A stretch of 12,549 nucleotides of DNA, taken from positions 1-12,549 of the forward strand of contig CALLPZ010000039.1 of NCBI GenBank assembly GCA_938015405.1, written 5' to 3'. Below, piece after piece: positions 6,524-12,549 of this stretch; positions within the stretch are counted from its first letter, which is position 1; each line of letters starts with the position of its first letter. The position numbers and the translations under genes are program-made. Below the pieces are notes generated by a model. The model searched no databases. It was given only the letters and a program-made list of their open reading frames with translations, and was not told where the DNA came from. The DNA is from an uncultured Pseudanabaenaceae cyanobacterium. Its GTDB lineage: Bacteria; Cyanobacteriota; Cyanobacteriia; PCC-9006; JAAUQQ01.

Positions 6524-6943
6524 ATGGCCCAGACAGCAGAAGAGCTATTCAGCAGCGGCATTGAGCGATACAGCAATGGTGAACCGGTGGGTGATCTCAT
6601 CCCTGTGTTTAAGAGTCTGTGCGATCGTGCCCCCAAGAGTAGCCCCGCCTGGACTTGCCTCTCCTGGCTTTACTTGCTCGATAGCAAGCCTGAGCTGGCC
6701 TTTAAAGCTGCCAGCCGCGCGGTGAAGCTCAATCCTCAGGATCCCCAAGCCAGAATTAACTTGGCGATGGCGATGGTAGAAAGTGGCAAAAAGGGCGTTC
6801 GCGACCATATTGAAGCAGCCCAGCAGCTCGTCACCATCTCCGAGGAGCTTAAGACTGAGGTGGAGGAGAGCATTGCCGATGGCTTTAAGCGGAAACCTGA
6901 CTGGAAGAGCTTGAAAAAAGTCCAAGCCTGGGTTTTTGAATAA
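6524..6943 (+). CDS. Tetratricopeptide repeat protein
   Basis: This 139-residue helical protein contains one clear TPR unit (PAWTCLSWLYLLDSKPELAFKAASRAVKLNPQD, residues 41-73). A second, degenerate unit follows (PQARINLAMAMVESGKKG... to about 108), and an amphipathic helix lies upstream (AEELFSSGIERYSNG). The C-terminal 25 residues (GFKRKPDWKSLKKVQAWVFE) are basic. TPR proteins act as protein-binding scaffolds; the partner is unknown. There is no signal peptide. I chose ATG 6524 (MAQTAEELFSSG). The longer frame begins at TTG 6470, inside the hairpin terminator of the upstream gene, and adds 18 residues that do not look like TPR sequence. The gene is separated from the next by a structured 170-base gap. 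Confidence 0.87.
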   Translation: MAQTAEELFSSGIERYSNGEPVGDLIPVFKSLCDRAPKSSPAWTCLSWLYLLDSKPELAFKAASRAVKLNPQDPQARINLAMAMVESGKKGVRDHIEAAQQLVTISEELKTEVEESIADGFKRKPDWKSLKKVQAWVFE

Positions 6944-6962
6944 ACGCCTGATTCGCAGAAAA

Positions 6963-7040
6963 TAGGGTGGGTTGAGTCGTAACTATCAATGGACGGAGCG
7001 TGGGCGAAGCTAGTCGCTAGAGCCCACCCACCCACCCCTA
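6963..7040. repeat. Long imperfect inverted repeat between TPR and membrane protein genes
   Basis: TAGGGTGGGT (6963-6972) can pair with ACCCACCCCTA (7030-7040, one bulge). Inside it GTGGGC (7000-7005) pairs with GCCCAC (7022-7027), capped by CTAG-TCG-CTAG (7010-7020). The right side is a run of CCCA units. No T tract follows on the plus strand, so it is not a standard terminator. It may be a folded 3' end or small RNA. Confidence 0.4.
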
Positions 7041-7113
7041 GAAAAGTCCAAAGGTCTCACTGACCCAGCTAGATCACGCTCTTTTGCAACCGCCAACGCC
7101 AAACAGCATTGCC

Positions 7114-7365
7114 ATGAAAGATAAGCTGCTCAACGGCCTCAACCTGTTTTTAACGATCGACTTCTTCTTTGTACTCGCGAGCTTCATTTGGTTTGCCGTC
7201 GCTCTCCTGGGCCGTAGCTTCAACATTCCTCTGGGCTTTGATGCTTGGCACCGTCTCTGGGAGCCGGTGTTTATGCCTGCCATTGGTTTGATCATGGCTG
7301 GAGCCTTGGTTAGCGGCGCGAGTAGCTGGGTCCTCAAGAAATGGGCTACCTTCAAAGCTGAATAA
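7114..7365 (+). CDS. Small two-helix membrane protein, unknown function
   Basis: I do not recognise this 83-residue protein. It begins MKDKLLNG and has two hydrophobic helices at about residues 9-32 (rich in Phe, with an Asp at 16) and 50-71 (small residues Gly/Ala/Ser). An 18-residue loop containing FDAWHRLWEP joins them, and a basic tail (KKWATFK) follows. By the positive-inside rule, both ends would face the cytoplasm. The ATG at 7114 is preferred over a TTG at 7084 that would add 10 polar residues. The stop is only 16 bases ahead of the next start, so it is probably co-transcribed with the dioxygenase. The length and composition fit a thylakoid or plasma membrane accessory protein, but nothing more precise can be said. 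Confidence 0.8.
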   Translation: MKDKLLNGLNLFLTIDFFFVLASFIWFAVALLGRSFNIPLGFDAWHRLWEPVFMPAIGLIMAGALVSGASSWVLKKWATFKAE

Positions 7366-7381
7366 GCGATTGGACTCTGCC

Positions 7382-8050
7382 ATGACCCTGCAAATTCGCC
7401 AGCAATATGACATCGGCCAGCAGGTCAATGAAGATCCCATCGTCTATGTCTTTGAAGATTTTCTTCAAGCATCTGAGAGCACTGCCTTAATCGCGGCTGC
7501 CCAAGCAAACTTGCAGCGTGCAGTGGTAAGCGATGCAAAAGCTGGAGCGGTTAGTGCAGGGCGGACCGGTCAAAACTGCTGGGTTCGCCATCGCCAAACC
7601 GAGGTGATTGGGCAGTTGTGCGATCGCATCAGCACCCTGGTCAATCTCCCCCTGACCCAAGCCGAATCCCTTCAGGTCATTCACTACGCCGAGACCCAGG
7701 AGTACCGACCCCACTACGATGCCTGGGATGCCAAGACCGAGCGGGGCCAACGCTGCATGGAGCGTGGGGGGCAGCGGCTCGTTACCTGCCTGCTATACCT
7801 CAATGACGTGGCCGCAGGGGGAGGAACCTGCTTCCCCAAGCTAGATATGGAAGTACGGGCCATCAAGGATCGTATGGTGTTGTTTCACAACTGTTATCCC
7901 GGAACAACCCTGCGCCATCCGGCAAGCCTCCATGGCGGATTACCGGTGACCGGTGGGGAGAAGTGGGCCTGTAACCTTTGGTTCCGAGAGCGTAGTTATC
8001 ACCAGGCTCCTGCAGCTCCCAAAACGTCGGGTTTTAAGCGAGTCATTTAA
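7382..8050 (+). CDS. 2-oxoglutarate/Fe(II) dioxygenase, prolyl 4-hydroxylase alpha-like
   Basis: This 222-residue soluble protein is a member of the P4H-alpha type 2-oxoglutarate- and iron-dependent oxygenases. These hydroxylate a protein or small-molecule substrate while turning 2-oxoglutarate to succinate and CO2. The iron ligands are His111 and Asp113 (EYRPHYDAWD) and His184 (HPASLHGGLPV). Lys194 (GGEKWACNLWFRE) would bind the 2-oxoglutarate carboxylate. Between them LYLNDVAAGGGTCFPKL and KDRMVLFHN are typical core strands. The N-terminal 90 residues match the family start with a FEDFLQASES segment. The start is set at ATG 7382; an in-frame TTG at 7370 is less likely. The natural substrate is unknown; bacterial members act on varied targets. 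It is likely co-transcribed with the upstream membrane protein. Confidence 0.92.
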   Translation: MTLQIRQQYDIGQQVNEDPIVYVFEDFLQASESTALIAAAQANLQRAVVSDAKAGAVSAGRTGQNCWVRHRQTEVIGQLCDRISTLVNLPLTQAESLQVIHYAETQEYRPHYDAWDAKTERGQRCMERGGQRLVTCLLYLNDVAAGGGTCFPKLDMEVRAIKDRMVLFHNCYPGTTLRHPASLHGGLPVTGGEKWACNLWFRERSYHQAPAAPKTSGFKRVI

Positions 8051-8174
8051 CCATTGCTGAACGATGGTGCAGTCTAAGTAATCCTGACTGAATTCATCAA
8101 GAAATGACTCATCTTTGGTCATGGTGTGGGATTTTTGGTATCCAGAGAATAATTCCTATCCATTGATGTAATCC

Positions 8175-9086
8175 ATGACAAACCAGCCCCCCGGCGATCG
8201 CGACCGCCGTCAGTCGAAGCGATCGCAAGCATGGCAGTCGTCCGATGGGGCATCCTCAGCGCAACCCTTATCCAGTGATCAGGCGATGGAGCAGTTTAGT
8301 CTGCGCCTGCCCAAAGACCAGGTCCCGACCAGGCCCCAGCCCCAAAAGATGGCGGCAGCGGAAAAGCCAGCTGCTGAGACAGCTCCGGCGGAAGCTCGCT
8401 ATTCCCTTAAAGCCTTCGTGGAGCAGACTCGCGATCGCGATCTCCAACAGGGCCTGTTTGAACTTGAATCTCCCCGCATGCTCGACATCAACCTCAAGGG
8501 GGAGGTTTGGATCAAGATGGGGGCGATGGTGGCCTACACCGGCAATGTCAAATTTGAGCGCGAAGGCTTCTTGGAGCAGGGCATCGGTAACTTGCTCAAG
8601 AAGGCCGTTACAGGGGAAGGAGCACGCCTGACAAAAGCCTCTGGCAGTGGCTCTGTCTTCTGTGCAGACTCGGGCAAGAAGGTCACAATTTTGAATCTCA
8701 ACAATGAGGCCATCTGCGTCAATGGCAATGACCTCTTGGCCTTCGAAAAGTCCCTGAGCTACGACATTCGAATGATGCGACGCATCTCCTCAATGATGGC
8801 GGGAGGGTTGTTCAACATTCGGCTTCAAGGTAAGGGCATGGTCGCCATTACCAGCCACTATGACCCCCTCACCCTGCCCGTGACACCAGGGAACCCTGTG
8901 ACGACAGACCCCAATGCCACGGTCATGTGGTCTGCCAATTTAGAGCCCAACTTTAAGACTGATATTCAGTTCAAGACGCTCTTAGGCAGAGGCTCAGGCG
9001 AGTCATTCCAAATGGAATTTCGGGGCAATGGCTTTGTCGTGGTTCAGCCCTACGAAGAGGTTTATTTCCAGAACGTTTCGTCCTAG
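8175..9086 (+). CDS. AIM24 family protein
   Basis: This 303-residue protein belongs to the AIM24 family, a beta-rich fold related to the TRAP-like domain and found in bacteria and mitochondria; its biochemical role is not settled. Residues about 85-300 form the family core, with strands such as MLDINLKGEVWIKMGAMVAYTGNVKF, GSGSVFCADSGKKVTILNL, GGLFNIRLQGKGMVAITSHYDPLTLPV and FQMEFRGNGFVVVQPYE. About the first 80 residues are polar, Gln/Pro/Ala-rich and probably disordered, which is longer than in simple members; two or three HIP1 octamers (8194, 8219, 8431) lie in this 5' part. There is no signal peptide. It follows the dioxygenase after a 124-base gap and ends against a hairpin shared with the convergent epimerase gene. 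Confidence 0.9.
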   Translation: MTNQPPGDRDRRQSKRSQAWQSSDGASSAQPLSSDQAMEQFSLRLPKDQVPTRPQPQKMAAAEKPAAETAPAEARYSLKAFVEQTRDRDLQQGLFELESPRMLDINLKGEVWIKMGAMVAYTGNVKFEREGFLEQGIGNLLKKAVTGEGARLTKASGSGSVFCADSGKKVTILNLNNEAICVNGNDLLAFEKSLSYDIRMMRRISSMMAGGLFNIRLQGKGMVAITSHYDPLTLPVTPGNPVTTDPNATVMWSANLEPNFKTDIQFKTLLGRGSGESFQMEFRGNGFVVVQPYEEVYFQNVSS

Positions 9087-9120
9087 GAAGAGCCCGACCT
9101 CGCAGGGCCGGGACCTAGAC
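9081..9120. terminator. Hairpin at the convergent gene ends
   Basis: Only 28 bases separate the two stop codons. GTCCTAGG on the left can pair with CCTAGAC (9114-9120) on the right, and CCCG (9093-9096) with CGGG (9109-9112), making an interrupted stem that includes both stops. There is no T tract on either strand, so termination here is plausible but unproven. Confidence 0.45.
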
Positions 9121-10029
9121 AAATCGCTTGAGAGAATCCTTCAGCTCACCATACTGATACTCAAACCCACTGGCCTGGGTCTGCTTGGGCAGCACCTTTT
9201 GGCCTTCCAATACCACCTTGGCCCCCTCACCCAGCAACAGCTCTAGGGCAAAGCCGGGCACGGGCATCCAGGCGGGGCGGCTCATGATGCTGCCCAGGGT
9301 GTCCGTCATTTGCTTCATGGTGACTGGGTTGGGGCTGGTGGCATTGAAGGTGCCTCGCATTTGACCATCGGTGAGCGCCTTGAGAATGAGGCTCACCAGG
9401 TCCTCTCGGTCAATCCAGGAGAACCACTGCTTGCCACTGCCAATGGGGCCGCCTGCAAAGGCTCTGAAGGCCGGGAGCATCTTGGCTACGGCTCCGCCGT
9501 TGTCGAGCACGATGCCAATGCGAAGAATCACGAGGCGGACGTCATCGGACACCTTTTTAGCCTCGGCTTCCCATTGCTTGCAAACTTCGGCCAGGAAGTC
9601 GTCGCCGGGGTTGCTGTTTTCTTCGAAACTGGCGGTTTCGCTGGTGCCGTAGTAACCGATCGCTGAACCACTGACAAAGACCTGGGGCTTAGATTCGCCT
9701 TGGCCCATGGCTTGGACCAAGCTACGAGTGGTATCGATGCGGCTATTGAGAATTTCGTTCTTTTGGTCAACAGACCAGCGTTTCTCGGCAATGGGCTCGC
9801 CCGCGAGATTGACGACGCCATCACAGCTAGATAAAGCGCCTTGCCATTCTTCAACGGTGGCGGGACTGTAGGTGACAAATTCCAGATTGGGAAATTGGGT
9901 CTGGGGAAAGCGTCTTTCCGCTTTACTAACGCTGCGGGTTAAAACCACTACCTGATGGCCTGCTTCGGTGAGGCGCTCAACCAGACGACTGCCAACAAAT
10001 CCTGTGGCTCCAGTGATGGCAACTTTCAT
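9115..10029 (-). CDS. TIGR01777-type NAD-dependent epimerase (extended SDR)
   Basis: This 304-residue protein is an extended short-chain dehydrogenase of the YfcH/SDR39U1 group. Its plant relative (GIANT CHLOROPLAST 1/SulA-like) has been linked to plastid division; the reaction is unknown. The Rossmann motif GATGFVG (7-13) binds the dinucleotide. NLAGEPI (74-80) and VSGSAIGYYGTSE (119-131) match the family active site, followed by the acidic stretch and WEAEA. The last 60 residues (RPAWMPVPGFALELLLGEGAKVVLEGQKVLPK...) form the DUF1731 tail typical of the group. Length is normal. It has no signal peptide. The start ATG is at 10029, opposite a divergent structured region shared with the response regulator gene. 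Confidence 0.93.
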   Translation of the reverse strand: MKVAITGATGFVGSRLVERLTEAGHQVVVLTRSVSKAERRFPQTQFPNLEFVTYSPATVEEWQGALSSCDGVVNLAGEPIAEKRWSVDQKNEILNSRIDTTRSLVQAMGQGESKPQVFVSGSAIGYYGTSETASFEENSNPGDDFLAEVCKQWEAEAKKVSDDVRLVILRIGIVLDNGGAVAKMLPAFRAFAGGPIGSGKQWFSWIDREDLVSLILKALTDGQMRGTFNATSPNPVTMKQMTDTLGSIMSRPAWMPVPGFALELLLGEGAKVVLEGQKVLPKQTQASGFEYQYGELKDSLKRFV

Positions 10030-10293
10030 AGTGGGATGCAGCGATGTGATGTGAATAAAGGCAGCAGATTAGGCTAATGCCTCTGCTTGCTAGAGCTTAG
10101 CTAGTTTATCCTGCTGGGCTTCTTCTCCCATGGGGTGAAGGTCGGAGTTAATACACTTTCCTAAGATAAATTGCTGATTTTTTTTTAGAATCGGGCATTC
10201 TTTCAACAACCCTAAGTCGTCGTCTATCTCAAGATGAGCTGTTGCTTTGGTGCGTTGTTAGGGCGAATTTCCGTGGCTTTTGGGCCGTTCATC

Positions 10294-10328
10294 GGGGAGT
10301 ATCTCCCCAGACTTTCCTACAAAAGTCT
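10294..10328. repeat. Two abutting hairpins upstream of the response regulator
   Basis: GGGGAG-TAT-CTCCCC (10294-10308) is immediately followed by AGACTTT-CCTACA-AAAGTCT (10309-10328). Both stems are perfect, six and seven base pairs. They lie just upstream of the best promoter candidate, so they could be the end of an unseen transcript or a protein binding region. Confidence 0.4.
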
Positions 10329-10350
10329 CCTGATGAACCGTTCTCAGCCT

Positions 10351-10401
10351 TGTTATAACCCCTTAGGTAAGGTTCTCTATTGGGGCCGAAGCCCATATAT
10401 T
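10351..10401 (+). promoter_or_regulatory. Candidate promoters for the response regulator gene
   Basis: TGTTATAAC (10351-10359) fits an extended -10 (TGn plus TATAAC). TATATT (10396-10401) lies 17 bases after TTCTCT (10373-10378) and is a second choice. Transcripts would have leaders of about 147 or 105 bases. Both are consensus guesses. Confidence 0.35.
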
Positions 10402-10408
10402 TGGTAGA

Positions 10409-10424
10409 GGAGATTTAAATCTCC
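10409..10424. promoter_or_regulatory. Perfect 16-bp palindrome, candidate operator
   Basis: GGAGATTTAAATCTCC is its own reverse complement and lies 89 bases upstream of the response regulator start. It overlaps or follows the likely transcription start, the position expected of a repressor site. The regulator that would bind it is unknown. Confidence 0.45.
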
Positions 10425-10512
10425 GTACAAAATATTGAGCGACAGCGCCCACAACCTTAGATTTGTCCGCTATTGTTACTCCTGTCTGCCCACCTCCACA
10501 GAGATTGCGCGT

Positions 10513-11238
10513 ATGGCACCGGCCAAGATTCTCATCATCGAAGACGAGACCGCGGTTCGCACGCTGATCCTGCGATTCCTCACTAAGCAAGGATTTCAGG
10601 TTGAGGCAGCCGAAGACGGTAAAACTGGCATGTCGCTGTTTGAGAAATTCAAACCCGACTTGGTCATTCTCGATGTCAACTTGCCTGACACCACGGGCTA
10701 TGCCCTCTGCAATGACATGCAGGGTCGAACCGGCGTCTTCGTGCTGATGCTCACCAGCCGTGACGATGAAGCCGATAAGATCGAAGGCTTTAAGCAAGGG
10801 GCGGATGATTACATTACGAAGCCTTTTGGCTTGAGTGAATTGGGTGCTCGGGTGGGTGCCATTCTCAAGCGCCAACGTACGGTGACGGCAGCTGAGCAGC
10901 AGTGCCTGCAGTATGAAGGCTTGAGTATTGATCCCATTCGTCGGGAGGTGACGCTCAACGATGAAATGGTACCGCTGACGGCTTTGGAATTTGATCTATT
11001 GCATTTCTTGGCCAGCCACCCCGGCCGGGTCTGGCGTCGGGCAGAGTTGATCCAAGAGGTTTGGGATTACGATTACGTCGGTGACCAGCGGGTTGTGGAC
11101 GTTCACATCGGTCAAATCCGCAAGAAGATTGAGATTGACACGAGTCAACCTTCGCTGATTCAGACGGTGCGCGGTGTGGGCTACAAGTTTGAGGCGATGA
11201 CCGCTGAGGAAGCAGCTAAGGCTGAAGCCGAAGCGTAA
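10513..11238 (+). CDS. OmpR/PhoB-family response regulator
   Basis: This 241-residue DNA-binding regulator has a receiver domain (residues 1-120) and a winged-helix domain (about 130-227). The receiver has the acidic pair Glu10/Asp11, the phosphorylated Asp54 (VILDVNLPD), Thr81 (MLTS) and Lys103 (TKPFG). The effector domain shows LTALEFDLLHFLASHPGRVWRRAELIQEVW and the recognition helix region RVVDVHIGQIRKKI, ending in QTVRGVGYKFE. A 14-residue Ala/Glu-rich tail follows. ATG 10513 gives MAPAKILIIEDE, the normal receiver start. It does not match the cyanobacterial RpaA, RpaB or NblR sequences I know, so I give no name. No histidine kinase gene is adjacent, so it is an orphan in this window. A palindrome upstream may control it. 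Confidence 0.95.
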   Translation: MAPAKILIIEDETAVRTLILRFLTKQGFQVEAAEDGKTGMSLFEKFKPDLVILDVNLPDTTGYALCNDMQGRTGVFVLMLTSRDDEADKIEGFKQGADDYITKPFGLSELGARVGAILKRQRTVTAAEQQCLQYEGLSIDPIRREVTLNDEMVPLTALEFDLLHFLASHPGRVWRRAELIQEVWDYDYVGDQRVVDVHIGQIRKKIEIDTSQPSLIQTVRGVGYKFEAMTAEEAAKAEAEA

Positions 11239-11264
11239 CGCGGGAATGGGTTAAGACAACGGTT

Positions 11265-11301
11265 AAGGGTAGAGGTGCTTTAAGCGTGCCTCTACCCTTT
11301 T
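11265..11301. terminator. Bidirectional terminator overlapping the UbiH-like stop codon
   Basis: AAGGGTAGAGG (11265-11275) pairs with CCTCTACCCTT (11289-11299), 11 bp. The loop contains a GCTT-T-AAGC tip (11277-11285). The plus strand continues TTTT. It ends the response regulator 27 bases past its stop. The minus-strand gene's TAG (11294-11292) lies within the right arm, so this stem also ends that transcript. Confidence 0.78.
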
Positions 11302-12548
11302 CGCATGTGGGCAATTTGGGGGCGTTTGCCGAATTGGCCGGTCATGATGCTGAGGGCGATCGCTCTCACTGGGCCTATGTGACGCAACATCCACAGGCCA
11401 GTGCGTCGCACAGCCATAACCGGCATCCATTGGTTGGAGAAGGTACGGTCGAGGAAGTCTGTGAAGGCCAGGATGGCCCAGTTCTCGAGTTTGCGCCAGC
11501 GCTGGTAGGGCTTTAGCGCAGTGACGCTGCCGATGTCCTTGCCGCGTCCATGGGACTGCTGGAGCACTTGGGCCAGGGCGGCGGCATCGCGGATGCCCAT
11601 GTTGAGGCCTTGGCCGCCGACGGGGTGGCAGTTGTGGGCAGCGTCGCCGATCAGGGCCAAGCGGGGGAGAATGTAGCGATCGCTCTGCATCAAGCGCACA
11701 GGAAACACCCGCCGAGGGCTATCGGGTTCAACGCGGCCCATTTGATTGCCGTAGTTTTTCTCCAAGAGCTTAATGAACTCGGCATCCGGGAGGGCCGCAA
11801 TGGCTTTAGCTTCCTCATGGGGGGCTGTCCAGACCACCTGGGAGCGATTGCCGGGCAGGGGCAGAATCGCGAAGGGGCCGCTGGGCCAAAAGCGCTCATA
11901 GGCGATGTTGTTGTGGGGCTGCTCATGGCGCACGGTAAAGCCAATGCAGGACTGCCAGTAGCCCCATCCCTTCGTTGAGACTGCTGCGGCCTCTCTGAGG
12001 GGGGATTGAGCGCCATCTGCAGCAACGACGAGCTTGGAGCGTAAGACCTTGGGGTGACCGTCTTGCTCTAGCGTCACTTCAGCACAGCTGGGCAGATAGT
12101 CCACGGACTTCACTTGGGCGGGGCAGCACCAGCGCAGGCTGCCCGATTGTTCGAGGCGATCGTAAAGGGGCTTGAGCAGGGCATTGTGCTCAGCGACGTA
12201 GACGACTTCATCCTGACGTTTGAGGTCCTTAGAATCTAGCCAAACGACTTTGGGATAGGCCCCGTCTGACAGGCGAATACGGGAGCAGGCGGTGATGTTG
12301 GGGCGAATGGCATCCCAGAGGCCCAGGCCGCGAAAAATATCGGCAGACAGTAGGGTGACCGCATAGGCTCGACGCTGCTGGAGGCCAGCGGATTGGGGCC
12401 TTGCTTCCACTAGGGCCACGCGCAGGCCAGAGTCGAGCAAGGAACAGGCCAGGGTCGCCCCGACGATGCCTGCTCCGACGATCACAACATCAGCATCTAG
12501 GGAGTCTGTGGAGCTTGAACGCTGGCTGGGTTGGGTCAGGAGAACCAT
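11292..12548 (-). CDS. UbiH/COQ6-type FAD-dependent monooxygenase
   Basis: This 418-residue flavoprotein belongs to the UbiH/UbiF/COQ6 aromatic hydroxylase group, which uses NAD(P)H and O2 to hydroxylate a ring during quinone synthesis. Cyanobacteria make plastoquinone, so a role in quinone or another aromatic pathway is inferred rather than shown. The N-terminal dinucleotide fold has VVIVGAGIVGATLACSLLDS (21-40) ending in Glu48. The DG motif is VVAADGAQSPLREA (174-187). The second FAD motif LIGDAAHNCHPVGGQGLNMGIRDA (299-322) is typical. Length is that of the family. The start ATG (12548-12546) lies one base from the window edge, so an upstream start cannot be excluded, but the sequence after it resembles normal N-termini of homologues. 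Its stop codon is inside a terminator stem shared with the response regulator gene. Confidence 0.92.
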   Translation of the reverse strand: MVLLTQPSQRSSSTDSLDADVVIVGAGIVGATLACSLLDSGLRVALVEARPQSAGLQQRRAYAVTLLSADIFRGLGLWDAIRPNITACSRIRLSDGAYPKVVWLDSKDLKRQDEVVYVAEHNALLKPLYDRLEQSGSLRWCCPAQVKSVDYLPSCAEVTLEQDGHPKVLRSKLVVAADGAQSPLREAAAVSTKGWGYWQSCIGFTVRHEQPHNNIAYERFWPSGPFAILPLPGNRSQVVWTAPHEEAKAIAALPDAEFIKLLEKNYGNQMGRVEPDSPRRVFPVRLMQSDRYILPRLALIGDAAHNCHPVGGQGLNMGIRDAAALAQVLQQSHGRGKDIGSVTALKPYQRWRKLENWAILAFTDFLDRTFSNQWMPVMAVRRTGLWMLRHIGPVRAIALSIMTGQFGKRPQIAHMRKG

Positions 12549-12549
12549 G

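Larger units (their letters stand above)
10030..10512. other. 483-base divergent intergenic region with inverted repeats
   Basis: This region lies between the epimerase gene and the response regulator. It contains the odd palindrome ATTAG-G-CTAAT (10068-10078) and a run of nine T's (10178-10186). It also holds two adjoining hairpins (10294-10328), an extended -10 like TGTTATAAC (10351-10359), the near palindrome CCTTAGGTAAGG (10361-10372), a TATATT box (10396-10401) and a perfect 16-bp palindrome (10409-10424). An in-frame TTG at 10435 would extend the response regulator by 26 residues, but the extra sequence has no resemblance to a receiver domain. Confidence 0.5.
211..11683. repeat. HIP1 octamers (GCGATCGC), dispersed
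   Basis: This entry marks a dispersed family, not one continuous element. Exact copies begin at 211, 670, 3506, 3685, 3803, 4345, 4910, 5445, 7620, 8194, 8219, 8431, 11356 and 11676. Most lie inside genes. HIP1 over-representation is an established cyanobacterial hallmark. Confidence 0.9.

Noticed and set aside
8104..8122. Terminator after the dioxygenase gene (ATGAC/GTCAT)
   Set aside because: Only five base pairs with a 9-base loop; the nearby T's are too far from the stem.
10435..10512. 26-residue N-terminal extension of the response regulator from a TTG codon
   Set aside because: Receiver domains start close to the KILIIEDE strand, and ATG 10513 fits that exactly.
10363..10875. 170-codon minus-strand frame across the response regulator promoter and receiver domain
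   Set aside because: It is antisense to a well conserved receiver domain and shows no recognisable domain of its own.
11550..11978. 142-codon plus-strand frame inside the UbiH-like gene
   Set aside because: It is a shadow of a GC-rich minus-strand gene with clear FAD motifs.

Overview
The window comes from a cyanobacterial chromosome. It carries a photosystem II subunit gene (psbK) next to tgt, several protein families largely restricted to cyanobacteria, and at least 14 exact copies of the HIP1 octamer GCGATCGC, where about 0.2 would be expected by chance in 12.5 kb. Gene content is ordinary housekeeping and conserved-hypothetical material. I found no transposase, phage gene, CRISPR array, toxin-antitoxin pair or other obvious accessory module. 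The genus cannot be fixed from this sequence.

Layout, left to right. On the minus strand lie psbK (13-150), tgt (261-1475) and an unrecognised 193-residue protein (1688-2269). A 555-base divergent intergenic region follows. On the plus strand come cobS, which has a long extra N-terminus (2825-3925), tRNA-Val(UAC) (4024-4095) with a strong terminator, and a 95-residue DUF4090-like protein (4303-4590). A 17-bp perfect hairpin separates that gene from a convergent minus-strand gene that looks like a DUF6930/DUF7309 protein (4680-5762). The plus strand then carries an A-type iron-sulfur carrier (6023-6400), a TPR protein (6524-6943), a two-helix membrane protein (7114-7365), a prolyl-4-hydroxylase-like dioxygenase (7382-8050) and an AIM24-family protein (8175-9086). 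The minus strand carries a TIGR01777-type NAD-dependent epimerase (9115-10029). A 483-base divergent region full of inverted repeats precedes an OmpR/PhoB-type response regulator (10513-11238). The window closes with a minus-strand UbiH-type FAD monooxygenase (11292-12548), whose start codon lies one base from the window edge.

The genes look mostly monocistronic. Convergent pairs are separated by short, apparently bidirectional hairpins (4623-4659, 9081-9120, 11265-11301). The only tight co-directional pair is the small membrane protein plus the dioxygenase, with a 16-base gap. Shared themes are photosynthesis and cofactor metabolism: PSII assembly, queuosine tRNA modification, cobalamin, Fe-S clusters and possibly quinone hydroxylation. 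No single pathway unites the window.

I do not see a convincing previously undescribed system. The best leads are a perfect 16-bp palindrome upstream of the response regulator, a hairpin at the predicted 5' end of the transcript for the 193-residue protein, the membrane protein/dioxygenase pair, and the unusual N-terminus of CobS. Four coding sequences (TPR, membrane protein, dioxygenase, response regulator) are given here with ATG starts that are shorter than the longest open frame, because the longer versions begin at unlikely TTG codons.
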